DNA of 64,000 nucleotides from assembly GCF_000213655.1 (NCBI RefSeq), contig NC_015554.1:1302001-1366000 (forward strand). Direction: 5' to 3'. The notes below the pieces were generated by a model. It worked only from the letters and a program-made list of their open reading frames with translations. It made no database searches and was not told the DNA's origin. Origin of the DNA: Alteromonas naphthalenivorans. Lineage in GTDB: Bacteria > Pseudomonadota > Gammaproteobacteria > Enterobacterales > Alteromonadaceae. Positions 8,071-16,925 of the stretch are shown in pieces. The position numbers were made by a program, and so were the translations under genes. Numbering within the stretch: the stretch's first letter is position 1; every line of letters begins with the position of its first letter.

Positions 8071-11000
8071 GTGGACGATAACAACATGGCGGAACTGGGT
8101 AGGCAAGGGCGAGCGAAGTTGAGTAAGTCAGCTTTGTGCGTGAAATTAATATTGGGTAGTGTGTTAACGCTGCCACTTTCTTTTAACGCTTTATCAGATG
8201 TAATTTGGGAAGAAAACTTCGACGCAGCCACATTAGATGGCAAAGGAGCGGTTGGAGGAGATACTATTACTATTGATATGGATGGCGTATCACGCTGGAG
8301 TATTGATGTAACAGACGCTGATTTAAGTGCGGTTTCTGACTGGTTTAAAGTCGATGGCGGCCAACTAAGTGCTCGCGACGTAGATGGCGATGCCGTGTGG
8401 GTGTCTGAGGTTATTGTCGTAAATGGCTTAACTGACTTGCAGCTTGATGTCGAAGTATCAGAAAGTGGTACGCAAGAAGACATAGATTATGTTGATGTGA
8501 TGTACTCAGTTGATGGTGGAGAGTTTGTCTTAGTCACCAATGCACTGGGAACAGATATTCACACTCTTATAGATGACTACACTAGTGTAACCGTTAATTC
8601 TGCTATTCCTGATGCAAGCACGGTTCAAATAAAACTAGCTATGAAGAACAATGCTGGGACAGAATCCCACTTTGTAAACAGCGTTGTTTTATCAGGTTCG
8701 ACTGGCTCAGAAGGAGAGGGTGAAGGCGGCGATGATGGCGAAACATCTGAAGACACACTTCGTACCTTAACCGAAACCTGCTTTAACTGCCCTGATTTAA
8801 CCGCGGTTAAATTGCCCAGCGACTATGTTGAAGCGGATTATTATGCGCAGCTTGATACAGCAATAACGAATAATGAAAGCGCTGAAACACTTAAAGCACT
8901 GGCTCAAAATATTATCTCACTCGATCACCATCAGCTTTCTTATTCAGAAGCATGGACAGCCCTAACTGACACCGATCAAGACCCTGCCAACCCAGACAAT
9001 GTCGTGTTGTTCTACATGGGAACATCGTTAGCTAAATTCAGTAACGGTAGTGGCACGCAAAGCAGCAATCAGGACAATTGGAATAGAGAGCACGTTTGGG
9101 CGAACAGCCATGGTTTCTCTAGTAGCAGCTTAGCCGCATATTCAGATATTCATCACCTTCGCCCAACCGATATATCGGTAAACGGTTCTCGCGGCAATCT
9201 AGATTTTGATTTCAGTGATGGTGCACTACCTGAAGCGCCAGCAAACAGCATTGATAGTGACTCTTTTGAACCTCGTGATTCAGTAAAGGGTGATGTAGCA
9301 CGCGCTATGTTTTACATGGACGTACGGTACGATGGCAGTGATAGCAGCGAGTCGGAAGCAGACTTGGTATTGGTTGACCGTTTAACCAGCACTGACGAAG
9401 CCGCCCAAGGCAAACTGTGTGTTCTTTTACAATGGCATGAAAGCGACCCTGTTGATGAATTCGAACTTGAAAGAAACAGCAAAGTTTTCGAATTCCAAGG
9501 TAACCGTAACCCCTTTATCGACAAGCCTGAGCTTGCTTCACTAATATTCAATGCAAGTTGTGATGGTACAGACGCTGGCGATTCAGATGGCGGTGATACG
9601 GGAGAAGATTCTGGTGACTCAGTTGATGATGGCACTGACGGAAGTACAGGTTCAGGCCACGCCGTTTTCATTTCTGAATACATTGAAGGCAGCAGCTTTA
9701 ACAAAGCGGTAGAAATTTACAATGGTTCAACTGAGGCAGTAGATTTAAGTAACTATAAGCTTAAATTACTTTCAAATGGCGCTACCAGCGTAGGTGACGA
9801 AAAAGTATTGGAACTTAGCGGCACGTTAGCCTCTGGTGCCGTGGCTACCTTTAGTCATGCTAGCGCTGAAGATGCGCTGACTACAGGCTCGACGTTGAGT
9901 AGCTTTGTAATGAACTTCAACGGTGACGATTACATCGAGCTAAGTTACGGTGATGTCACCATTGATGCTGTTGGTACGTTTGGCGTAAAAACCAACTGGG
10001 GTAAAGATGTAACCCTAGTGCGTAAAGCTTCAATTACTGAAGGTAATGCAACACGTAACGCTGCTTTTGACCCAGACAGTGAGTGGGATAGCTACAGCCA
10101 AAACACTTACGATTATTTTGGTTCGCACAATGGCAGTGTGGTCGACCCTACCGACCCAACTGACCCAACCGACCCAACTGATCCGACAGACCCTGTCGAC
10201 CCAGTAGATCCGGTAGACCCAACAGTCGAGTTGGTGCTTATCAGTGAACTGCAGGACGAAGGTGATGCTTCACCACTTGCTGATACTACCGTAATCATTG
10301 AAGCGGTAGTGACCAAAGTAGCGGAAGACTTGTCTGGTTTCTTTGTTCAAGAAGAAGCGGCTGATTCAGATGGCAACGACGCAACCTCTGAAGGTGTGTT
10401 TGTATATGCTACTTCCCTAGAGACTTTCCCAATGGTTGGCGACTTGGTTCGCATGCAAGGTGACGTGGTTGAATACAACGACTTAACCGAGTTTGTATTA
10501 TCAGGCGACGTTGAAGTGTTAGGCGCAGGTGGAAGTATTCTCTACACAGAACTTAGTATGCCATTTAGTACAGATACCAACCTTGAAGCCTATGAAGGTA
10601 TGCAAATTACCTTTACCCAATCGTTGCTGGTCAATGACGTATATAACTTAGGTCGTTACGGACAGTTTAACGTGGGCTCTGAGCGCGTGATGATCCCGAC
10701 TAACCAATATCCTGCGGGCACAGCCGAAGCGATAGCGTTAGCAGAACAAAATGCCCTCAATACATTGTTGGTAGATGATGCTTCAAATAGCCAAAACCTA
10801 GATGGTATTCCATTCCCTGTGGGCGGGCTAACGCATGCTAACCCTCTACGTTTGGGCGATACAGTTGAAAACCTCACAGGTGTAATGCATTACTCGTTCA
10901 GCGAGTATCAATTGCTACCGGTAATGGACTTAGAATTAGTTCGCACCAATGCACGTACGGCTTACCCGTTAATCGGCTTAACCGGCGATGTAAAAGTGGC

Positions 11001-12108
11001 TAGCTTTAACGTACTTAACTATTTCGATGGACCAGACTTCCCAACCTCTCGCGGCGCTACCAATGAATTCGAATTGGTTCGCCAAGAAGCGAAAATCGTT
11101 GCAGCGCTAGCAGCAATGGATGCAGATGTTGTGGGTCTTGTAGAAGTTGAAAATGATGGTCATGGTGAAGACTCTGCTATTGCAACATTAACCGCAGCGG
11201 TTAATGCTGAAATGGGCGGTGATGTGTATAGCTATGTGTCAATCAGTGAAGCATTAGGTACCGACGAAATTGCAGTAGGCATGATTTACAAGCCTGCAGT
11301 AGTCACACCATTTGGTAACGCTGTTACATCGTCTGAGTCACCGTTTGACTATGGTAACCGTCAGCCGCTTCTTCAATCATTTACAGTGAACGCCAACGGT
11401 GAAGCATTCACCCTTGCCGTAAACCACTTTAAATCGAAAGGAAGTTGTTCAAGTGCTACCGGTGATAATGCCGATTCAGGTGATGGACAGGGCTGTTGGA
11501 ACGCATTGCGTACCGATGCAGCTAATGGCTTGGTTGCCATTGTAGAAAACAATAGCGATACCTTATCTGACCGCTTACTCATTATGGGTGACTTAAACGC
11601 GTATGCAGCAGAAGAGCCTATTTTGGCCCTTGAAAGTGCTGGCTATACCAACTTAGTTAACACCTTTGGTGGCGATTCGGCATACTCATACACATTTGGC
11701 GGCGAACTAGGTTACCTAGACCACGCATTATCTAGCCCAAGCTTAACTGAATATGTGGTTGATGCGACGGTATGGCACATTAACGCAGATGAGCCTCGTG
11801 TGTTTGATTACAATGAAGAGTATAAAACTGACGCGCAAATCACGGATTATTACGGCGCTGATGCATACCGCTCTTCAGATCACGACCCAGTATTAGTAGT
11901 ACTTAACTTCCCAGATGCGGTACAACCTGGCGATTTTGATGGCGACAACGACGTAGATTATAACGACATTATGGCGTTCTACGGCTTGTTCTTATCAGGT
12001 GGTGCGAGCGATTTACAGTATGATTTTAATAATGATGGCATGGTTAATTTCTTTGACCTTAATGCCTTGATGACCATGTGTACCCGCGCTGGTTGTGCAG
12101 TAGAATAA
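8071..12108 (+). CDS. Secreted multidomain nuclease: endonuclease I + lamin-tail + ExeM/DNase I-like + dockerin
   Basis: A 1345-residue extracellular protein (GTG start at 8071; ATG at 8086 is an alternative) with a signal peptide ending near FNALS. Domains in order: a beta-rich N-terminal region (about 45-210); an endonuclease I domain with NREHVW (338-343) and HHLRPTD (361-367), the EndA/Vvn signature; an acidic linker; a lamin-tail domain (about 529-690); a (DPT/DPV)n linker (691-716); and an ExeM/NucH module with an endonuclease/exonuclease/phosphatase domain (ASFNVLN about 975, Glu1025, NHFKSKG 1118-1124, GDLNAY 1173-1178, SDHDP 1269-1273). The last 60 residues carry two calcium loops (DFDGDNDVDYND from 1288, DFNNDGMVNFFD from 1318), a type I dockerin pattern. 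Likely role: degradation of environmental DNA for nutrients or biofilm control. The next gene encodes a cohesin-like partner. Confidence 0.88.
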   Translation: MDDNNMAELGRQGRAKLSKSALCVKLILGSVLTLPLSFNALSDVIWEENFDAATLDGKGAVGGDTITIDMDGVSRWSIDVTDADLSAVSDWFKVDGGQLSARDVDGDAVWVSEVIVVNGLTDLQLDVEVSESGTQEDIDYVDVMYSVDGGEFVLVTNALGTDIHTLIDDYTSVTVNSAIPDASTVQIKLAMKNNAGTESHFVNSVVLSGSTGSEGEGEGGDDGETSEDTLRTLTETCFNCPDLTAVKLPSDYVEADYYAQLDTAITNNESAETLKALAQNIISLDHHQLSYSEAWTALTDTDQDPANPDNVVLFYMGTSLAKFSNGSGTQSSNQDNWNREHVWANSHGFSSSSLAAYSDIHHLRPTDISVNGSRGNLDFDFSDGALPEAPANSIDSDSFEPRDSVKGDVARAMFYMDVRYDGSDSSESEADLVLVDRLTSTDEAAQGKLCVLLQWHESDPVDEFELERNSKVFEFQGNRNPFIDKPELASLIFNASCDGTDAGDSDGGDTGEDSGDSVDDGTDGSTGSGHAVFISEYIEGSSFNKAVEIYNGSTEAVDLSNYKLKLLSNGATSVGDEKVLELSGTLASGAVATFSHASAEDALTTGSTLSSFVMNFNGDDYIELSYGDVTIDAVGTFGVKTNWGKDVTLVRKASITEGNATRNAAFDPDSEWDSYSQNTYDYFGSHNGSVVDPTDPTDPTDPTDPTDPVDPVDPVDPTVELVLISELQDEGDASPLADTTVIIEAVVTKVAEDLSGFFVQEEAADSDGNDATSEGVFVYATSLETFPMVGDLVRMQGDVVEYNDLTEFVLSGDVEVLGAGGSILYTELSMPFSTDTNLEAYEGMQITFTQSLLVNDVYNLGRYGQFNVGSERVMIPTNQYPAGTAEAIALAEQNALNTLLVDDASNSQNLDGIPFPVGGLTHANPLRLGDTVENLTGVMHYSFSEYQLLPVMDLELVRTNARTAYPLIGLTGDVKVASFNVLNYFDGPDFPTSRGATNEFELVRQEAKIVAALAAMDADVVGLVEVENDGHGEDSAIATLTAAVNAEMGGDVYSYVSISEALGTDEIAVGMIYKPAVVTPFGNAVTSSESPFDYGNRQPLLQSFTVNANGEAFTLAVNHFKSKGSCSSATGDNADSGDGQGCWNALRTDAANGLVAIVENNSDTLSDRLLIMGDLNAYAAEEPILALESAGYTNLVNTFGGDSAYSYTFGGELGYLDHALSSPSLTEYVVDATVWHINADEPRVFDYNEEYKTDAQITDYYGADAYRSSDHDPVLVVLNFPDAVQPGDFDGDNDVDYNDIMAFYGLFLSGGASDLQYDFNNDGMVNFFDLNALMTMCTRAGCAVE

Positions 12109-12123
12109 GTAGGAATTGAAAAA

Positions 12124-12717
12124 ATGAAAAAATTTATTATTGGTTTATTTGCATTAGTTGGTTTTAGTGCGCAAGCAGCGGTTATTAACATTAGTACCGA
12201 TCAGGCATCTTATAACGTGGGTGATACTGTTACGGCTACGGTTAATTTAGATGTGAACGCTCTACTAGCGATTGGTGGAACACTACCTCTGATATCATTC
12301 GATAATACGTTTATCTATGATTCAACAAGCTTGACGTATTCAGATGGCTCTGTAACCTTTGGCGATAGCTCGGGATTTACTTTCTTAGATGGTTTGTTCC
12401 CAACGGCTCCTGGAATGATCTCTGTATCGTCAACGGGTTTGCTCCCGTTTTCATGGATGTTAGAGATGTTAGGGACTCAGCAATTACTAGCAGGGACCTT
12501 AGAGCTGTACACGTTGAATTTTTCAGCATTAAGTGCTGTGAACGACTCACTGTTTGATGTAAGTGGCAGTGTTCTCAACTCCAATGGCCAGCAGTTGCAG
12601 GCGACTACGTCATCCGCTCAAATTTCAATTACAGAAGTTCCAGCGCCAAGTACTGGTGTTCTAGCATTACTTGCTTGCTTCGGTATGGCGGTATCGCGGG
12701 TTAAGGCTCGCCGCTAA
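12124..12717 (+). CDS. Cohesin-like protein with PEP-CTERM sorting signal
   Basis: A 197-residue exported protein. The signal peptide ends at FSAQA (residue 19). Residues 20-165 resemble a cohesin beta-sandwich: an opening VINISTDQASYNVGDTVTATV strand pair, then a FIYDSTSLTY strand and a late LELYTLNFSAL strand. The C-terminus has VPAPS at 172-176, a hydrophobic helix and a basic VKARR tail, which is the layout of PEP-CTERM signals processed by exosortase (here with Ala replacing the middle Glu). It starts 15 bp after the dockerin-bearing nuclease, so the two form an operon. Predicted role: surface receptor for the nuclease dockerin. The cohesin assignment rests on pattern, not on a profile search. 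Confidence 0.75.
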   Translation: MKKFIIGLFALVGFSAQAAVINISTDQASYNVGDTVTATVNLDVNALLAIGGTLPLISFDNTFIYDSTSLTYSDGSVTFGDSSGFTFLDGLFPTAPGMISVSSTGLLPFSWMLEMLGTQQLLAGTLELYTLNFSALSAVNDSLFDVSGSVLNSNGQQLQATTSSAQISITEVPAPSTGVLALLACFGMAVSRVKARR

Positions 12718-12770
12718 TCGAGATATTCTAGCAATGTAACTCAACACGCTTATTACTAAGCATGTTAACA

Positions 12771-12796
12771 AAAACCCAGCATCTGCTGGGTTTTTT
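12771..12796 (+). terminator. Rho-independent terminator of nuclease-cohesin operon
   Basis: Stem AACCCAGC/GCTGGGTT with a short loop and a run of T follows the cohesin-like gene. Confidence 0.9.
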
Positions 12797-12873
12797 ATAT
12801 TTGATGCTCGCTAAATCATTTAAGGCTTCTTGTAGAAGACAAGAACAAAAAATACGACAAAAATTTCTATTTA

Positions 12874-12899
12874 CAGTGTGCTCAAAATGAACCACACTG
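12874..12899. promoter_or_regulatory. Inverted repeat upstream of WYL regulator, possible operator
   Basis: CAGTGTG (12874-12880) and CACACTG (12893-12899) form 7-bp arms spaced by 12 bases, ending 28 bp before the regulator's start. BrxR/CapW proteins bind inverted repeats in their own promoters, so autoregulation is plausible; this is inference. Confidence 0.4.
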
Positions 12900-12927
12900 G
12901 TTAAAAGTACAGTTAAATGGAAATGAT

Positions 12928-13887
12928 ATGTCTGCCACCCAAATGCTAGGTAATGAAGGGCGAGAGTTCGGCCTTAGTGATGCTTCACCTTCAGAAAACG
13001 CAAGTCTTGATACCGTCAGCTTTGCTCAGCGCCAGCGGTTGGCTTATATCGATTTTTGTTTGTTGTTTAAAGGGGCGATTTATCGCCAAGATCTAATTGG
13101 CCGCTTTGAAGTGGGTTTATCTGCGGGCTCTCGCGATTTCAGTCTGTATAAAGTGCTGGCGCCAAATAACCTTACCTACGACGCAAGAGATAAGCGTTAC
13201 TTTCAAACCGATACTTTTGTACCGTTGTTCGAGCACGATCCTCGTAGAACCTTGGTGAAGTTAGCGAACGATATTTCTGATGGCTTCGATGCTATCGGTG
13301 ATATCCACTTTCCGGTAGAAAGTGCGTCGTCGTTAAATATCCCCGATATTTATGTAGTGGCGAAACTAGTGCAAGCTATTGTTAATAACAAAGCGGTGAG
13401 TGTTATTTATACATCGCTTTCAAGTGGTTCGGGCGCGCGAGAATTGGTGCCCCATAGCATTGTAGATAATGGCCAGCGTTGGCACGTGCGTGCGTTTGAT
13501 AGAAAAACCGGAAGCTTCAGGGATTTCGTATTAACCCGCATTAGTAAAGTGACGCTGAAGGCCAACCCTGCATTAAGCGAACAGAGCCTAGCCGATGAAG
13601 CATGGCAGCGAAAAATAGCCTTAGAAGTAGTGCCGCACCCGAAAAATATAAACCATCCTACTGCCATTGAGCTCGATTATGGTATGGAAGAAGGAGTACT
13701 TCACCTTGAAGTACGGGCCGCTATGGCAGGGTATCTACTGCGCCGGTGGAATGTAGATTGTACTAAACATGCCAGTCTGCGTACGGGTGAATACCAACTG
13801 TGGTTGCGAAATCAGGAAACGCTGGAAAATACCGATAATCTTGCCATTGCACCAGGGTATATTGGCGAGGAAAAACGCTACGAGTAA
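12928..13887 (+). CDS. BrxR/CapW-like WYL-domain transcriptional regulator
   Basis: A 319-residue protein. After a variable N-terminus, residues about 30-95 form a winged helix (RLAYIDFCLLFKGAIYRQDL ... NLTYDARDKRYF), the arrangement seen in BrxR/CapW regulators. A WYL domain follows at about 150-215 (VIYTSLSSG, RELVPHSIV, RWHVRAFD) with a WCX-like C-terminal domain. Such proteins are homodimeric repressors usually found with phage-defence systems (BREX, CBASS). Here no defence gene is adjacent: the next gene is a convergent sensor kinase. The resemblance is from recall of the family pattern, so the subgroup call is moderate while WYL regulator is firm. Confidence 0.8.
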   Translation: MSATQMLGNEGREFGLSDASPSENASLDTVSFAQRQRLAYIDFCLLFKGAIYRQDLIGRFEVGLSAGSRDFSLYKVLAPNNLTYDARDKRYFQTDTFVPLFEHDPRRTLVKLANDISDGFDAIGDIHFPVESASSLNIPDIYVVAKLVQAIVNNKAVSVIYTSLSSGSGARELVPHSIVDNGQRWHVRAFDRKTGSFRDFVLTRISKVTLKANPALSEQSLADEAWQRKIALEVVPHPKNINHPTAIELDYGMEEGVLHLEVRAAMAGYLLRRWNVDCTKHASLRTGEYQLWLRNQETLENTDNLAIAPGYIGEEKRYE

Positions 13888-13932
13888 AAGATTTTTCTCT
13901 AACGGCAGGTATGTCGGTCGCTTCAAGGTGCG

Positions 13933-16068
13933 TTACCACTTTTGCGTAAATTGCTTAATACTAGAGAGCAGCAGGTCTTTATCTAATGGCTTGGTAAGAA
14001 AGTCATTCATGCCTGCATTTAAACATTCTTCTTTATCTTCAGGGAATGCATTGGCAGTAAGTGCTGCGATAGGCGTGTTTATCTTTAATTCGTTTCGAAT
14101 AATGCTAGCGGCCATAATACCGTCCATTACGGGCATGTTGCAGTCCATCAATATGAAGTCGAACAAGTGCTTGGCACAGGCTGCAACGGCTTGCTCACCA
14201 TCTTTCACATGCACAATTTTAAAACCTTCGCCTTCAAGCATTGCTTTTACAATTTCGGCGTTAATATCATTATCTTCTGCAATAAGAATGCGCAACCTAG
14301 GCGCTGCTTTATGGGGGAAGCCGGTTGGCTTGCTGGCTCGGGACACTAGGCTTTGTAAATCGAGCTCTAAGTCTTTGCGGATGATCGGCTTTGCATGTGA
14401 GCGCCAAATAACGTCTTTCACGGCCTCTTCACAATCTAATCGTTCAAGTTCTGCTGAAATCAAAATGATTTTTGGAAATGGCGAGATATCTGTTTTTACT
14501 AATTCTCGCAACAAATCAACGCCGCTCATCTCTGGCATCGCTAAATCGAGAATAATAACATCGTAATTATTGGGCGTATCTTCCAGAAAGTCCTTTGCGC
14601 TTGAGTACGACGTTGGAATAAGCGACATTGCGGCAACCACGTGTTCTAGATATTCTCGGCTTGTAAGCAAGTCGTCCACAATAGCGCAGCGCAATGTGGC
14701 GTCAGTTTTAACCTCGATGGCGGGCAGAGACTCTTCAACCACCGGAAGGGTTAGCGTAAATTCACTACCCGCGCCTAAGGTTGAGGTGGCTAAAATATTA
14801 CCGTCCATTAATTGTGCTAATTCTTTAGCGATACTCAGTCCTAGCCCAGTGCCTCCATAATGGCGGGTGGTTGACTGGTCTGCTTGCTCAAATTTTTGAA
14901 AGATAGTCGACAATTTATCAGAATCAATACCAATACCGGTATCTTTAACCGAAAACAGCAAGGTATTGCCACTCGCCGTGACAGCTTGGCTAACCGATAA
15001 GGTTACGCTACCTGACTCGGTGAACTTAATGGCGTTACTCAATAGGTTGTGTAAAATTTGTGCAATACGGGTGATGTCACCTTGAATAATGGGCGCTAGC
15101 GTTTGCTGTTTATTATAATGAAAATCTAAGCCTTTGTTCTGGCAATAAATACGCTGTATAGATACCACCTCATCAAGCAGTTGAAGCAAGTCGACAGGGC
15201 CTTTTCCAACCACAATTTTCCCCGCTTCAATTTTTGATAAATCGAGAATGTCGTTAATAAGGGTAAGCAATTGTCGCCCAGCGGTTTTGGCCTTTCGTAA
15301 GTAATTTTCACTCTTGCTTGGGTTATCCATCGCAAGTTCAATCATGCCAAACAGCCCATTCATTGGCGTGCGTAATTCGTGACTCATACTCGATAGAAAC
15401 TCGGACTTAGCTCTATTGGCTTCCTGCGCCTTTAGCGCTTCTGTTTCTGCTTTTTCAGAGGCTTCATATAGATGCTGTATTGTCTTTTTTATTTTTCTAT
15501 CCATGGGCGCGAAAATGAAAAAAGCTTCAACCCCTAGTAGGAATATAGTGGCAAGCCACAAATAGAACTCAAGAGACGAGACCGCATCAACATGACTTTT
15601 CGCCTCTAGCTCGAACATATAAACCACACTATTGAGTTGCTCTAGCAGCCTGGTGGCTTGTTCTATAGTAATAACAATTGAAGAAGAACATTGGGGTGAA
15701 TTCACAAGTGCCCTTGCTTGTCCAATATATTGATTAACCTTTGCATCAAGCTGGCTAGTACCGAAATACATATTGGAGATAGAGTCTGGTAAAGAGGGCA
15801 AAGAGATTAGTTTTTGATGATTACTTGATAAGGTATTAATGGCCGTTTCAAGTATGTCGGTAGACGATGCGCTGTCTTCACCACAGGCATTTATTTTTTG
15901 TACAAGAAGGGCAATGCGTTGAGAGAGCATTCGCTGCTGCCCCGCAATATTGATAATTTCAGCATCAAGACGCTGACCGTTCAGCAGAGTTCGCATTGTG
16001 AATACAGATGCCGTAACAAGACAGGCAATGAGAAGCAGCGCTAGCGTGTACCGTATGCGAATGGACAT
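13933..16068 (-). CDS. Hybrid sensor histidine kinase with NarX/PilJ-type sensor and two receivers
   Basis: About 711 residues from the ATG at 16068 (an in-frame ATG at 16134 would add 22). A TM segment is followed by a periplasmic NIAGQQRMLSQRIA motif, the type IV pilus/NarX-like N-terminal sensor helix, then a second TM. Cytoplasmic domains: HisKA with SHELRTPMNG (His near residue 230), HATPase_c (DTGIGI, GTGLGLSI), a receiver with LDLAMPEMSG, and a second receiver with MDCNMPVMDG. The protein probably passes phosphate to a separate Hpt protein or regulator, as no partner is adjacent. It is convergent with the WYL gene. Signal unknown. Confidence 0.9.
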   Translation of the reverse strand: MSIRIRYTLALLLIACLVTASVFTMRTLLNGQRLDAEIINIAGQQRMLSQRIALLVQKINACGEDSASSTDILETAINTLSSNHQKLISLPSLPDSISNMYFGTSQLDAKVNQYIGQARALVNSPQCSSSIVITIEQATRLLEQLNSVVYMFELEAKSHVDAVSSLEFYLWLATIFLLGVEAFFIFAPMDRKIKKTIQHLYEASEKAETEALKAQEANRAKSEFLSSMSHELRTPMNGLFGMIELAMDNPSKSENYLRKAKTAGRQLLTLINDILDLSKIEAGKIVVGKGPVDLLQLLDEVVSIQRIYCQNKGLDFHYNKQQTLAPIIQGDITRIAQILHNLLSNAIKFTESGSVTLSVSQAVTASGNTLLFSVKDTGIGIDSDKLSTIFQKFEQADQSTTRHYGGTGLGLSIAKELAQLMDGNILATSTLGAGSEFTLTLPVVEESLPAIEVKTDATLRCAIVDDLLTSREYLEHVVAAMSLIPTSYSSAKDFLEDTPNNYDVIILDLAMPEMSGVDLLRELVKTDISPFPKIILISAELERLDCEEAVKDVIWRSHAKPIIRKDLELDLQSLVSRASKPTGFPHKAAPRLRILIAEDNDINAEIVKAMLEGEGFKIVHVKDGEQAVAACAKHLFDFILMDCNMPVMDGIMAASIIRNELKINTPIAALTANAFPEDKEECLNAGMNDFLTKPLDKDLLLSSIKQFTQKW

Positions 16069-16300
16069 AAAAATAACGTTTTTCTTAGAGTACCTAAAAG
16101 ATAATTGATACCAAGCATTTACGCAATTTTCCAAAGGGACTAAATGCTAAGCTTTTTTCAAATTTTGAAAAAGTTGATGAGAAGCCCACTGTATTTAATT
16201 GGAGGAAGCAGTGTTGAAAATAGAGGGTAAAACGAATTTAAGATGATGGTAGGGCGAACTTGCTCTCAACGAGAGCAAGTTTAATGGTCTCAAATTTTGC

Positions 16301-16888
16301 TTATAAAGCGGGCAAAATTTCAAATTGAATTGGTTTATAGCGAAAGTTATTCGATTCGCCCGCAGAGCATGCAGTAAGACCTACAATCATGTCCATTTTT
16401 GCTTCAAAAATAGTGTAGTCACCTGCTTTACTCGTAGGCGGTAGCACGGCAATTTTTCCCTCGGGGCTTACATCCACGTTCATAAAGGTATTGAATGTAG
16501 TCCCAATATGATGTGCAGGAATGTCGAACTCAGCGAATGCGGCCACTAAGTTGCCATGGCATCCAGGTACGGGGGGGTCACTGGGATAAAAGTGTTTGAA
16601 GGTATCCACACTGCAAGGGGTTAAAAGAAAATCGTGTTCTTCCACCGTATCTTCAATGATCTCAAACATCACCTGACTTTCGTTGGAGTAAAGCTTACAT
16701 CCTGATTTAAAGTGGGTGCTTTCGTTATAATCTAGCGAACGGCCTGACGACATAAACTCATTTTTATCGTGGGCGTTAAAAGCATATAAATCGGCAACTT
16801 GTTCCCCTTCAGGGTCAATAACTTTTAGCCGCTCACCTTTATTAATAGTGAATGCTGTGCCGCTTCTTGGTTGAATGGTTTGTCGCAT
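16301..16888 (-). CDS. DUF1989 / urea carboxylase-associated family protein
   Basis: A 195-residue protein matching the DUF1989 pattern: RSGTAFTINKGERLKVIDPEG near the N-terminus, then QVADLYAFNAHD, a STHFKSGCKLYSN region and a CHGNLVAAF segment. Family members accompany urea/guanidine metabolism genes and YqcI/YcgG proteins, but their reaction is unsettled. It is the third gene of an operon with a YqcI/YcgG protein (37-bp gap) and a glycosyltransferase. SD AGAGGC precedes the start. Its conserved Cys and His residues suggest a possible metal site. Confidence 0.82.
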   Translation of the reverse strand: MRQTIQPRSGTAFTINKGERLKVIDPEGEQVADLYAFNAHDKNEFMSSGRSLDYNESTHFKSGCKLYSNESQVMFEIIEDTVEEHDFLLTPCSVDTFKHFYPSDPPVPGCHGNLVAAFAEFDIPAHHIGTTFNTFMNVDVSPEGKIAVLPPTSKAGDYTIFEAKMDMIVGLTACSAGESNNFRYKPIQFEILPAL

Positions 16889-16925
16889 TGCTGCCTCTTT
16901 ATTTCTCTATTTGAATTAATGTAGA

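Noticed and set aside
10141..10220. Short tandem repeat (gacccaac-like units)
   Set aside because: It encodes the DPT/DPV linker of the nuclease; a coding repeat, not a CRISPR or mobile repeat.
13769..14566. Plus-strand frame of 265 codons overlapping the hybrid kinase
   Set aside because: It is antisense to two receiver domains with intact motifs; its own sequence is Ser/Cys-rich and unlike a protein family.
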